A stretch of DNA of 64,000 nucleotides from Solicoccozyma terricola (taxonomy: Eukaryota; Basidiomycota; Tremellomycetes; Filobasidiales; Piskurozymaceae), in contig BCLD01000011.1 in NCBI GenBank assembly GCA_001600875.1, forward strand, positions 1 to 64,000. Reading direction: 5' to 3'. The notes beneath the pieces were generated by a model. The model searched no databases. It saw only the letters and a list, made by a program, of their open reading frames with translations, and had not been told where the DNA came from. How positions within the stretch are numbered: position 1 is the stretch's first letter; every line of letters starts with the position of its first letter. The position numbers and the translations under genes were made by a program. Shown one piece after another: positions 35,263-46,605 of this stretch.

Positions 35263-36008
35263 TCACGGCACCTCCTTGAACAACGCATAATCCTTGATCC
35301 TCATTCCCTTCACGGCTGCCAGCCACCACATCCTAACTCTCTCAACCTCCATCTCACCATCCTTGCCATAATTCACATTCACACTACACACCACATCTGC
35401 TCTTCTCCTCCCAGTTTCGGAGTGTAGATCCACCCTCCACAACGCTAACATGATGACAACATCATCTGGAGCTGGTAATTCCTCGACGGGATGGGCGGAA
35501 CGGTACTTGCGGATAGTTTGAGTTCCCGTAAGGATGACGGGTTTAGGAGTTGGGATATGATGGAGCGTGTTAGGCGTGTAGGTCCCGATGGGAGATGGAA
35601 TGGGTTCGGAGGGAAGAGAGCTGGTGATATTGGAGGATAACGCTGCGTTATCATGTGCGAGGGCAGCAAAATGGAATCTGGAATAGCGGATGATGCGTCT
35701 CAGGTCAGCTCGCTACCATGCTCAACAACCGCCACCTTCCAACCCACTTGACGGCTTCCCTGAGATCCTCATTCGCTCCATCTTGCTCGGCGACCGCCAG
35801 TATCTCAACCACCATACTTGTATCTGAATCATGAGATAAGAACACTTCTTGCATGTCCGGGACTTGTCGCATATCGCTGTGGAAGTGAGTGGTGAGTGAG
35901 GGGTTGAGATATGCGTGCAAGGAGATCTTACCTGGCATCGTGGTAGGAAGTGGGCACGCTCATCTCAATGTCACCGCCGAAAAGGAGTCTGGAAGCGAGT
36001 GTGGTCAT
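35263..36008 (-). CDS. MOG1: Mog1-like Ran-binding nuclear import factor
   Basis: Three exons (36008-35932, 35876-35748, 35677-35263) splice in frame to 206 residues. LLFGGDIEMSVPTSYHDAS, then DMRQVPDMQEVFLSHDSD and VVEILAVAEQDG match the conserved core of Mog1/RANGRF, which binds Ran/Gsp1 GTPase, promotes nucleotide release and supports nuclear protein import. The central part (FHFAALAHDNAA) and the C-terminal sheet (VIMLALWRVDLHSE, DVVCSVNVNYG, WWLAAVKGMRIKDYALF) also fit. The second intron uses a GTGGGT donor. I chose the ATG at 36008 because family members start close to the LFGG motif; an upstream in-frame extension is possible. It is a housekeeping gene amid accessory sequence, with no sign of damage. 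Confidence 0.9.
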
Positions 36009-36199
36009 GATGGTGTGGTAGGGGGTTAATGTTGATGGGATGGGGTGATGGTTACGGATGTTGTTGAAGTTGTGAGGATGCAAGATACTTACGGGGACGT
36101 ATGGTTGCTTTTTAATTCCGCCCATGTTATCCTCGTCACGAGCGAGGGCGCATCGAACTACAACATGTTTCGCAATATGAGCTCAACATCCTTCTCAGA

Positions 36200-36356
36200 A
36201 ATACATATATAAAGCAGAAGAAACTACTTTGCCTCATTGTAGAGTCCATCACCTTGGTCAAGTGATTCCTTGCTGCAACTCAGTGAGTTGGCAACCGGAC
36301 TCGCCACCCATTCCGCACGCAAATTCCTCTCGATCGCTTCCTGTGTGTTTGCAAAC
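36200..36356 (+). repeat. LTR-like sequence, inverted copy 2
   Basis: Plus-strand counterpart of 32960-33195, including ATATAAAGCAGAAG at about 36208 and the long near-identical block around GCAACTCAGTGAGTTGGCAAC at 36275-36295. It lies 60-70 bp upstream of an integrase relic. Confidence 0.75.
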
Positions 36357-36384
36357 CCGTAGCTCGACACTTCTCCGTCAAGAT

Positions 36385-37280
36385 CCTTTGAAGACTTCCA
36401 ACGACGCTACACACTCCCAAGATGCATGTACGTGGATAATGGAACTCCGTTCATTAACCAGGATGTTACCCAGTATCTAGAGCATCGACAAATGAAAAGC
36501 GAAAAATCTTCGCCGTACGACCACGTTGGCGTAGTAGAGTCATCCCACCACCTAATCCTCGATAGGTTCCGACATCTCGTACATGTCCCTGCAACGGAAA
36601 ACACACCGGTAATCAAGGGCAGCCGATTCTGGATGGACAAAGTAAAGGATGCCGTAGCTCTTCTCAACGATAGGGTGATCATGTTAATAGGTAGATAGCT
36701 GGTTTTCCGTCTCAGTAACTCATAGATGGGTGGTTTAAAGTAGGTACAGGATGTCGTACCGGGTTCTCCGTCTCAGTAACTCATAGGTAGGTGGTTAAAG
36801 AGAGGGAGGGCCAGGGTGAGCGCGAGAGAAAGTTTCGATACTAGGTAAGGCCAGATCACATGACCTTGAGTTCATGCGGCCGAAAGTGGCAAATCACAAC
36901 AGATCAAACACCTAGCCAGCTATACTGCCCGCGAAGTCCCCTTCGGAATCCCACCAACAAAGGACAACACATTACCACCCTACCATCAGACCTCCAGGGC
37001 GTGGAACAAGAAAGGCAACTCTGTTCCATCGATATCGAGACATGCTCCAAGACCCATATAGACCCTATCTCTCTTCAAAGTCCAATGCCGCTATGGTTCT
37101 CAGGTACGACGGTGCGCCTGACAATACCCACTCCACCGGCAGAAAGTTGCAAAATCAGGTGTCAGGGACCGTTCGTCATCACCAGTACTAAGTGTCACCA
37201 GAGCCTCCAGAGGCTCCGCTCGTCTTCAACTGCCCGATGGATACAATGTCTGAAGACCTACTGCGGTGGGCAATCTTAGG
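36385..37280 (+). mobile_element. Retroelement integrase relic
   Basis: FEDFQRRYTLPRCMYVDNGTPFINQDV and, 37 residues after the Asp, GVVESSHHLILDRFRHL give the second Asp and the Glu of an rve (DDE) integrase core. The frame stays open to 36698. Further on, out-of-frame pieces (KWQITTDQTPSQL; QGPFVITSTK, resembling the GPF/Y module) suggest the integrase C-terminus. Stops and frame changes show it is dead. At 36709-36796 a phrase with CCGTCTCAGTAACTCATAG is repeated 67 bp apart. Confidence 0.65.
36709..36796. repeat. Imperfect direct repeat around CGTCTCAGTAACTCATAG
   Basis: TTTTCCGTCTCAGTAACTCATAG and TTCTCCGTCTCAGTAACTCATAG, each followed by a GGTGGTTAAAG-like phrase, occur about 67 bp apart downstream of the integrase relic. 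Confidence 0.75.
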
Positions 37281-38214
37281 CAACCCCGGAAACACCTTAA
37301 TTTCAACCACCTTACCAATGTGCATGCTCAAAAGGAATTCAATACCACTTTCCGACAACTATCTTTCAATCACGATACATTATTACGATAAAAAAATCCA
37401 ACGCGGCCTCGTTCCATTTCACCTGCGACTTTCCCCTCTTCTCTTCACGATCCCCTGTACATCCTAGCTAAATGACACACACGTACCTCTGATCTCGTCC
37501 CTAGCCTGTTCAACGGGAATCAGCGGATACAGGTGGAACATGTGCGAATTCTCCTATTTTTATTTCAGACGGTGCGCCCCGGAAACTGGGCGAGGCATAG
37601 GAAGACAACGAAGATCTGGATTGATCACGACGACGCAGTAAGAAAGAAGGAGGAAGGGGGGAGCAAATGGTTTGCTCAGCTTGAGATAACTTTCAGGGGG
37701 AAAAGCTTGACATGCAATCCTCGGCAGAATCTCCAGCCAAGCCCGTTTGCAGGAATCTCGCTAAAAATTGGTTGAGAAAGACGATCGCCTGTTGAAGGTC
37801 TTTTTGATGGCTGCATTGTTATAGGACGTCAAATGAGCTCCCCAGAGTCGTAAGACAAGGGGAAATGGGATGACCGAACAGACGTATGTCAATGTAGAGC
37901 AGAGTCTGAATGAGTATCATCTAGGAGGACTTGCTCTTCCGGATTAGTGTTGGGATTCGCGGGTTTTCCGGTTTCAGGTTCGTCCATCACAAGTCGGCAA
38001 GCTACTCACTGCCAAGTCATTGCATTGGGTCCGATTCTTCCGTACTAGGACAAGGGTAAGAGAACGGCGACATTTAGCCCCTCAGATTCCATGGTCCGAA
38101 GTTGGACTCAAAGCTGAGGTAGACTACAACGATCAATTATGACAAACAAGGGGAATGTTGTCTCTTATGACCTGATCACCAAACCCGAAATATTACACGA
38201 ACTCGAAATGTAAG
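37281..38214. other. Intergenic, nothing recognised
   Basis: Probably decayed retroelement or 3' flanking sequence. No motif-bearing frame. Confidence 0.4.
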
Positions 38215-41200
38215 TCATCCACATCCCCAATTCGAGGCCATCGACCATCCCGCTTGCTCAAGATTACCCTCACCCTTCAACGGCAAAGATGCGAATCGTA
38301 GCGCCAGCCCGTTTTGCTTGACGGCCTCCATGACGACGTCCTTGCTCTCTTGCAGAGCTCGGGAAGCATACTGTAAAGCCAACCCGTTTTGCTTGATGGC
38401 CTCCGTGACGACCTCCTTGCTCTCTTGCAGGGCTTGAGACGCATACTGTAAAGCCAACCCGTCCTGCTTAATGGCCTCCGTGACGACCTCCTTGCTCTCT
38501 TGCAGGGCTTGAGACGCATACTGTAAAGCCAACCCGTCCTGCTGAATGGCCTCCGTGACGATTTCCTTGTTCTCTTGCAGGGATTGGGCGGCATATTGCA
38601 AGGCCAACCCGTTTTGCGTGACGGCCGCTGTGACGATGGCCCGGTCCTTTCGCAGGACCGACGAAGCGAACTGTAGCGCCGAGCCGTTCTTCTGCACGGC
38701 CGCCAATACGAGGCTGCGAATATCATACGAAGGAACTGCAACTGAACAGGAAGGATTGAGTCAGTCGTGATCAACTGTTGGGCGCGGAAAAGCAAGTTGT
38801 GAAGAAATGGGGATGGTTATACTGACCATCAAGGAGGCCCATTTCTTGGTCGACTATCTTCGTGTTCTGTAGGGCGATACGTCTTTGGCGTATCGCCTCC
38901 AGTCTGTGGTCCATGGCCCGAACCGCAGGATCGACAACCGCAATGTCATATCCCAACCATCTCGTGACGGCTGAGCTTTCTCGGCCTGACCGTCCGTCGG
39001 GGATGTCGCGTAACATTTCCTTTGAAGTCTGGTGCTGACAATACTGGTAGATCCAGAGCTCCAGCGGCTTGTCCGAATTCCTCTGGGAAGGCAGAGGAAC
39101 GTCGTTTAGGATGAACTGTTTTTTGTAGTCGCGCAAGGCGTGCAGACAGGTCATTTCGAGCCGTTGATTGTCCGTCCACACAGGGACGCTCTGTCCTATA
39201 TGCCTGGCAATGGCTTCGCCGGTTCTTGGGAGGCTGTATATGCCTTTGGGTCGTGAACTCTTCTGTCGATACAGGATCGTTCGTCCTCTCCTTTCATCAT
39301 CATCGCCAGCTTGGCAGCAGGTCTGGCAGTCTGATAATAGACTTCGATCCACGAAGTCGCCAAGGACTTGGAGGCGGACACAGATTGACCGCGTCGGGTC
39401 GGCGTCATTCGCAGGATCCTCAGGAGGAGTATCCGTGGCAAAATAGGGAACGTAGAGAGCTCCCCTTGCGCAGTCTTGGGAGACCCACGGCTCCGACGGA
39501 ATTCGCACTGCCCTAGCTTCAATCCAAGGCCCGTCTGGGGTCTCTCTCTTGAACTTGAGAAAGTAACTGGAGCTTGGTCTGATAATTTCAAGCCTCTTGA
39601 GCCATGGTTTCCACTTGGGCTCCCGGCAAAAAAGTATGTCCCGCAAAGCCACAAGGATCGACATGAACCACCGACAAATGAGCTTGTGGGTCCTGACCCT
39701 CAAAAACCACCGAGCTAGGTTGAACCAGCCCGGTTTCATGCATCCGCGAGTGACATCGGCAGCATCGGGATCTTCGGGAACCAGCGACTTGCCCCCGCTA
39801 TCTCCATTCGCGTCTTTAGGGTAGGGCCTGTGAAGCAGAATAATAAGATTTCGAAGAGTAGCACCATCAACAATACACGCCGACGGGAGGACGACTCGCA
39901 TTCCGCCTCTTGTTGGCTCGACAACCATCTGAGTGGGAAAGTGCTTCCACCGGCCGCCGTGTGACGTCGTTTGGTACACAGATCGGTGACCCTGGAGCCA
40001 AATCAGTCGCAAAGGCTCCAGAAAGACCTTTAGTAGCCAAGGGTCGTCAGAGTCCTTTGTTACGGTGTTCGTTCCGGAGCTGGGAACGCTAGAGGCGCCA
40101 GATTCGTTTGGGACGGGGTTCGTTCCAGATTGGGGTGGTTGTTTCAGAGCCTTCAGAACGACTTCTGACAGCTTCTCCTGGCCACTGAGTCTTGGCGCAC
40201 ACTTGTTGCTGTGGGCAATCGGTAGGACGAAAATGAATCGCAGCGGATAGATGACGAAAGGTCCAAATGCCAATAAACCCCCAAGTGGCAAGTGGGAGGA
40301 TATTACCGTTATGATTGCGTTGGTGACGCTGATGGTGGTGAGAGCGGCGGCGATGGCCATAGTGACGCCAAGGAACCCTTGGATGATGGTGAGGGCCCTG
40401 AAAGGTCCGCTATAAAGGCCATCCTGAACCCTAGGAGGGCCTTTATTGTAGAAGGTGCCCGTTCGGTATTGTTCAAGCTCGGGCTGCCAATAGGTAATCA
40501 GGGTTTCGGTGTCGTCTGTTTCATTCAGGGGTTCGGAGACGGTTCCAGTGGATGTGGACCTTCCACAGACCTTCGAACGGCTCGTTTTGATCCGCATTGC
40601 GATAAAGCCGGTTAGGGCGGAGATAGGAGTGTAGATAACAGCGAGGCCAGCCCATACCACAGCCGCAACCAGCTCGGCCGGGTGAAGAACGTTTTGACCA
40701 CAGATACAGGCAATAACGGGGATCATGGTGATGCTAATTGATGCCAATCCCAGAAGGGTGTAGAAGATGCCATTCCACCCGAGTTGGCAGTTGAAGCGAT
40801 GGCAGGTCTCCTCGGTCACCACGGTTTCATACCGGCCCAGGTGCATGAGGTCATCGTTGTTGGCATGAAGATATTCGCCCTGCGGTCGATCCTTGAAGCC
40901 AGGAATCTCTTCAAACTTCTCAGTCGTTGGGCACCACTCTCGGTTCGCCGCCGCGGGATCCTTTTTGAACACCATGCTCTGAAATTTCCGGCTCGGATCG
41001 ATGGCGCAGGGATCGGCGATGAATGCTTTGTACTTGATGAACCGTTCTCGAGAGCCGACGACATCCATGCTCTCCCAATCAATGCTCTTGACCTGATCTG
41101 GAAAGAGCTTTTTTAGACCCGCCTTGAACATGCCCAACGAGCCGATAGGAGCGCCGACGATGATTCCAAATCCCGGATTCAACACCCCCGCGGCGGAAAA

Positions 41201-41642
41201 CGATTCCCAGAGGTCGGTCCCGGCGAAACTGAGCAAGGGGACCAGTCCCACAACGAAAAGAAAGGCGAGCCCATTGTCGTTGTAGTCAATGGGGTCCTTG
41301 AATTTGATGTTAAGCCTTTTGGCGAAAATGCCTCCAGTCGAGTTGCCTTCGTACCTGGAAGATGGGAAGAGCACTGTCCACTTTGTTAGCTGACTAGAGA
41401 GGAACAGCGTGATAGTCGTCAATGCAACAATGATCGCGCAATCGATTATGAACCCCGAGTTACGCCACATTGTCAGATGGTTTTTGAGGGAAAGGGGGAT
41501 CCTCGCAGGAATAACCTCTGTCTTGACTTTAATACGCAATGCGTGGAACACTCACCTGCAGAAGAGCAATCGTTACATCCGCGAGAGGAGGAAATTTGTC
41601 AGTGCGGCGCTTGGGGACAGGTTGACACAAATAGCTGCCCAT
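38215..41642 (-). CDS. Large multipass membrane protein with C-terminal DUF4116-type repeats (1,100 aa)
   Basis: Three exons: 41642-41556 (MGSYLCQPVPKRRTDK...), a 40-nt intron, 41515-38827, a GTCAGT intron, then 38741-38215, all in phase. The N-terminal two thirds have about seven membrane segments (IIDCAIIVALTTITLFL, AFLFVVGLVPLLSF, FYTLLGLASISITMIPVIACI, LVAAVVWAGLAVIYTPISAL, ALTIIQGFLGVTMAIAAAL, LPLGGLLAFGPFVIYPL). A soluble region of about 450 residues rich in Trp, Arg and Cys follows, without recognised catalytic motifs. The last exon consists of six 25-residue units of the type AIKQNGLALQYASQALQESKEVVTE, matching the DUF4116 repeat pattern. I infer a membrane protein carrying a helical repeat scaffold; function unknown. 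Large fungal membrane proteins with this N-terminal layout are common, but the DUF4116 tail is unusual. Confidence 0.85.
38280..38710. repeat. 75-bp tandem coding repeat (DUF4116-like)
   Basis: Six tandem units of 75 bp encode 25-residue helical repeats. The units at about 38398-38472 and 38473-38547 are almost identical in DNA, showing recent expansion or homogenisation, while the outer units have diverged. Confidence 0.9.
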
Positions 41643-42522
41643 TTCAAAGCAGGGATTGGCTTCCGACGCTGAATCCGCGGTCGCTGTCAGTTGACCAAAA
41701 CTGTGGAACGTTATTTCAGAGTTCCGAAGGAAGGTGACGACTCCCAGTCCTTGAAATTAACGTTTGCGCCGGGCTAGGATGGTAAATGGAGGTGCGAATA
41801 TTTGCAATGGTCGGACTCGCCGTTTCACGTGAGGATCCTGCATCTAGGAGCATCGTTGGTGTTCATTTGCTAGCAAGCCGACCGGTGAATTCAATGCTGG
41901 AAGACACCAAAATGGGGTTTCGGTTATGGTATGGTAAGGTCAGGCTTGCCCAACTGTCTTTGCTAGCTTTTCAGACCTATGTCTCTTAAGATAAAGGAGC
42001 TTGCCGGTATAGGACCTTCCGAATGTGAACATGATCCAGTGGAGGAGCACCTGGGGGGATGCCGGCGAATTGACTGTCCCGCTAGGACTGGAGGCCTGGC
42101 AAAAGGCGACCTAAACCATCGGCAAAGACCCGTCCCCTGAGGCCGCGGGCGGACAGAAGGAGAAGAAAGTGTGGAATGAACAGGGGCGTTCTAGACAAGT
42201 TGTATCGGATGCATGCTGCCGTGTCAGGTACAGCCAATCCGGATGCCTGCAACTCCGCCAGGGTCGTGTAGCAATACCCCGTTTGAGCGAATCGTAACTT
42301 CTCCGTGATCGAGTCGGTGTTCCGTAATTGCCAGTGAAATCACCGAGGACTTCCACGACACCTGCTCACCTGATTGATGTTCGCGCTGCCAAGGGGATGG
42401 TATTGAGCACCACGATAACTGATATGTTTTTTGAATACAAAACCTGCAAGTCCAAGGCTTCTACATAATCTGAAATCCACATTGGGCAGACAACAGACTG
42501 AGGAAGAATACAAACAGCCACA
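41643..42522. other. Intergenic, nothing recognised
   Basis: Divergent promoter region between the DUF4116 membrane protein and the small secreted-protein candidate. No coding motif. Confidence 0.5.
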
Positions 42523-42845
42523 ATGAAATTAGTGCAACTCGTGACGTTGGTGATGGCCATGCTGGCACCAGGAGCACAGTCCGTGCATCCACGCCCGGTA
42601 ACTCAGATCTGGATAAGGTCATATTGAAGCGTCGGACCAGGCACAGTTCGCGTGGCAGCACGGACGGGATATTTTCTGCGAATAGATTCATTTTTGCGGA
42701 TGTTGATTTGGTAGTTTGCGCGGATGGACAGAGTGATGTGTGGCCACCGCTGTCCCGAAACACGTCTAGAATTCCGCTTGTCTCGCGGAAAGAGTTGTCT
42801 CCGCCTGCATCCGTTGTGCCTACACTGCATTCCTCGGGTTCTTAA
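42523..42845 (+). CDS. Candidate small secreted protein
   Basis: ATG 42523 opens a textbook signal peptide (MKLVQLVTLVMAMLAPGAQS). Reading on needs a 32-nt intron (GTAACT...GAAG) after VHPRP to reach the open frame RRTRHSSRGSTDGIFSANRF...VVPTLHSSGS with a stop at 42843; without splicing the protein ends 34 codons after the ATG. No homology seen, one Cys only. The very short intron makes the model tentative. Confidence 0.35.
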
Positions 42846-42885
42846 ACCTCTGAATGCTCAGGGGTTTACATCGTCACTCATCAAC

Positions 42886-43621
42886 ATGGCCACTTTACTT
42901 CAGCGTCAAATAGCCCACCAAAGCATCCTCACGGGCCTGTCGTTGATTGTGGTTGGCATGATGTAGGTTGTTATGGTGTGGTGACAGGTTCATTCCCGAG
43001 CTGATTGAGTGCTTGTAGCTACGGGACCCAGGTAATGAACTCGACGTTGGGACCTTACGAAATCATGTCGTCGGTGTAAGTAAAATTGGTTTCTGCCTTG
43101 CTCCCGCAAACATTCTCACCACGTACAACAGGCACGGTCTGTTCGAGAACATGGGAGAGCTCGTTATGATTGGCGGTATCCTGATCTATAACCTTCAGAA
43201 TATGGGATACGGCAGCCTGTCGCCCATCCAGTCACGCATGCTTCAGCTTGGCAATGTCATATCACCCATTGCACTTATGACGACAGAAGTCCTGGGTGCG
43301 ATGAATAACATTCATTTTCCCAGGGTATGCCGAAGTGGCTGTTCGTCCAGAACTGTTCGTGAATTGACCGCTGACTATTTACTGTGAACCAGCTGATGAA
43401 GCAATTGGGGTGAGTTGGTTTCTGTTGGTTCCGAGCCGCGCAATGCTTAGCAGCGCGCTGCGATTCTCGACAGTCTTCCAATTCCCAACGAAACCTCGTA
43501 CGCCATATACATGCTGGCGCATTATATCTTTGGTACCTGTTTGTGCACCAGTTGGGGTGTCTTGCTGTGGGCATGTGCCTTTGGCAATGGACACGGAGAG
43601 GCGAACAAAAAGGTTGCCTGA
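42886..43621 (+). CDS. Small four-helix membrane protein of unknown function
   Basis: Exons read MATLLQRQIAHQSILTGLSL with helix 1, then IYGTQVMNSTLGPYEIMSS, HGLFENMGELVMIGGILIYN, LGNVISPIALMTTEVLGAM and, at the end, AILDSLPIPNETSYAIYML with AHYIFGTCLCTSWGVLLWACAF, stop 43619-43621. Four hydrophobic helices with short loops are evident. The 43325-43450 junctions are not fully resolved: a small exon LMKQLG does not join the last exon in phase with the acceptors I can see. Conserved-looking loops suggest a real gene; family not recognised. Confidence 0.55.
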
Positions 43622-44825
43622 GTTGGTCTCAAAGCCAGGTAGGATGATGGGATGACGGATTTGTGTAGGTGGGCGACCTGGCGTTAATTGTATGTAATTT
43701 GCAGAGGGTGGACCGACCGATTTTAATTATGCCGTGTGTATGTAGATCGACCGAAATTCATTCACCCGTTCCAGCCAGAACCGGATGGTAGCGTCTACCT
43801 GGTGTTAATTCAAGACCTTCACCTTCATGTTCATATTTCCCATACCAAGGGCCAAGACTTCATCCTGCGACACCATCCTGGGAGCCTTCTGTACAGATCG
43901 CTAGTGGAAAAGAAACGGCATTAGCTCGCAGATGCCAGGAAGATAAAGTAATTGAAGATGAAAAGAAAGGCAAGGTGAGATTATACTACACGAAAGCAAA
44001 GCACGGGAGGGAGGCATAAAGGAGACTGACTAGTGGTGAGAAATCACTTCCCACTGCAGGGGCCAGATATCATTCGTAATTGAGGTGTTGGACTTGGGGT
44101 ATCGACGACGGGGTCAGCAAGAGCCCATGCGCAGATATAATGATCACATTCGATGTTCCTCCACTTGGCAGTCGATTTTTCCCCGACTGAGGTTTCGCCC
44201 GATGGACGAAACATGGAAGGGGAGGGAACAAGCCTTGCGTTAGACTATCTTGATCTGTGTCGGAGCAGGAAACATGCTATTGCCTTGCACCGACTCCCCA
44301 TGCTCGACCGACGAATCACTTGAAGCCGGCTTGGAAGTTGTCCTCTCGACATGTCGCCAAGCTGAACCCAATTGAATGGTCCTTCACTTGACAGTATGAC
44401 TGTAGGTTCCTCCAGAACACCTGGATGTACGATCGGGCTCTCCTCCACCACCATCGGCTCGTCCCAATCCTTGCGGAAACTTTTCCGGATTCGGAGCATA
44501 CTTCTTCCTGGCCACAGCGCCGCTGAAGGCTCTAGTAGATTTCGTAGCAGGATTCTTAGGGACAGGCATCGTTCAGAACGAATCCTGGTTGGTCGTGGAT
44601 ATCTTGTACTTTGGGCGCTGCGTTACCGTGATACTATACAATCACCTCAACCTCCTACAGTTGCTTTCAGTACCTCCACAACCGGGCTCACAAGTCACAA
44701 CACTGGCTGCCAATGCAAAGTGATCTTCATCAGGACCTGCTCTAGTCAGATGTACAGCTTTCCGAACATTCTAATCGGTAATTGAGGAAAGTTCAGATTA
44801 GAATGTAAATGTATTCTTCCACCTG
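43622..44825. other. Intergenic; weak minus-strand frames
   Basis: Minus-strand frames at 44245-44569 (GAVARKKYAPNPEKFPQGLG, ILSSEGPFNWVQLGDMSRGQ) look mildly protein-like but show no recognisable domain. They could be exons of an unknown gene. Confidence 0.3.
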
Positions 44826-46605
44826 TCATCCCTTCCGGGCCATACTTTGTTTACCAACGTAACCGCCCTGGTCACGAACTTTGTCAAACACCTGCATGAC
44901 AATTCTGCTCTCTGCGTGGTCGCAGTGCTCGCACTCAAGTTTGCCGTCTCGTATGCTCCGTGCAACGTAGTCAGCCTGGTAATGCATACCCCGTCCATGG
45001 TGAATCTTAAAGGTTTTTGTTTCGACTTCCTTGGAGTGGATTTCCTCGTAACCCTGGTATTTCTCGTAGATAGTGTAACTTTCGGGAGCGAACGTGGGGA
45101 CTGTTTGTCAAACCTGCCGACTTCAGCTGTGATCACCGCAACAGTCGAAAAGGTACTCACAAGCCAGATGAATGTCCGCCTTCTCCATTTGGATGATCGC
45201 ACTCTGTCGTCCGCTCCCAATAATAGACATTGAAACCGTGCAGATACTCTGACCTACACCATCCCACTCGACGATCCATGTGGTCGTTTCATCCACCTTG
45301 GTTCGAGGATACAAATGCATGAGACTTGAGACGCCGCTTGGAGGCTTCTTACCCTTATTAAGCGGGTTTTGATGGACGAGCAGCATGGTCTTTCAAGCGG
45401 ATAACTATCGGTCAACACATACCCGACGGTGATAATGAACAACACTCACCCAGAGCATCGGGTAGGGTCTAGTAATACAGTGGTGTTTGTTTCAGCGTAA
45501 ATAAGACATTCTCTGGGAAAGCCTCCTCACCCAAGATCGAGCAAAGCACCCCCTCCTAGATGCGGATCAATCATACGGTGGTGGTCATCAAGAGCTGTGG
45601 AAACAGCGACAACCGTGAGTCAGGGTTGAACTCCAGTGCAGAAAAATTACTTACTATCCGGCGTCATATCGAACGAAAGGTCGACAAACATTCGCTTGAA
45701 CCTGCCGTACCGGCCATCGAAGACGTCCTCCTGGAGGGGCTTGACGATGGGATGCTATGTACACATAGATATACGATTAGAATGAAACCATGAATGAAAC
45801 AAGGCCGCGAAGGCGACACGGTCAGGTCCAGGTTAGGACGCACAAATCGAGTCCAAACTGCCTCCATGAGGAAAAGCTTCTTCTCCTTGGCTAGAGCAAG
45901 CAACTCCTCCAGTTCAACGCTGTCGTAGGTGAAAGGCTGAACGCATGTCGAGGTGGTATTCTCTCAGCACGCTTTTCCATATATAAAGACAAATATCGGC
46001 ATACCTTTTCGCAGAGTACATGTTTGCCAGCATTTAAAGCGTCCTTCGTGTTCTGGTAATGGTAGGTGTTCGGGGTACCTGAGTGTGCACCCGGCTGTTT
46101 CCATCAGAAGCCACAATGAAGAATTGTTGTCAATAGGCTCACCGATGTAGATGCAGTCAACTTGTGGATTGTCGTAAAGCTCCTGGTACGACCCACACGG
46201 TATGACCTTCGACGCCAGTTGGTTGTCTTCGCAGACTTGATTGATGAAGTTCTGAGCAGACTCTACCGAACGAGAACCCACAGCCGCGAGGATGTGCTGA
46301 ACATCGGCAGCACCGCGACTATACAAGGTGTGGTGAGGGTCAATCGAGTCGAAGTTTGCCCTCAATGACTACGCTCGCCCACTCACACGCTCGAGTCGAG
46401 AAGCAGGTCCTACCTCGGATAAAATACGAATCAGCACCGATGTCAATGAGGTCGGTATTATTGAACCTTACCTTGGTAAACCTAGTGGCAATGCCGCCTG
46501 CGTAGGAAAGCGTTCAATGAGTAGAGAAACCTATCTCGCCGGAACAAGTGACATACCAGTAGAAAGTATACCCCATCGGAGTTGATAAGGCGTTGCAGAC
46601 GGCAT
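44826..46605 (-). CDS. Gfo/Idh/MocA oxidoreductase, dihydrodiol-dehydrogenase-like
   Basis: Start MPSATPYQLRWGILSTG, then an intron inside the Rossmann loop and GIATRFTK, DLLLDSSV, DVQHILAAVGSRSVESAQNF, QVDCIYIGEP, YHYQNTKDALNAGKHVLCEK (Glu-Lys of the EKP position), FLMEAVWTRFVRP, DGRYGRFKRMFVDLSFD, HRMIDPHLGGGALLDLG, YPMLW and, at the end, HHGRGMHYQADYVARSIRDGK and KQSMARKG. This is the complete pattern of trans-1,2-dihydrobenzene-1,2-diol dehydrogenase/D-xylose dehydrogenase (NADP) enzymes, with about nine short introns. The likely reaction is NADP-linked oxidation of a sugar, polyol or diol. It lies 1.3 kb downstream of MIOX in the same orientation, so a role in inositol or sugar catabolism is plausible. 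A TATATA lies 87 bp upstream. Confidence 0.88.

Noticed and set aside
38280..38710. Possible CRISPR-like array of regular 75-bp units
   Set aside because: There are no spacers; units are contiguous, in frame and encode protein repeats. CRISPR is also not expected in a fungus.
38277..38795. Arg-rich 172-codon minus frame
   Set aside because: Off-frame shadow of the DUF4116 repeats; the in-frame reading gives consistent helical repeats.
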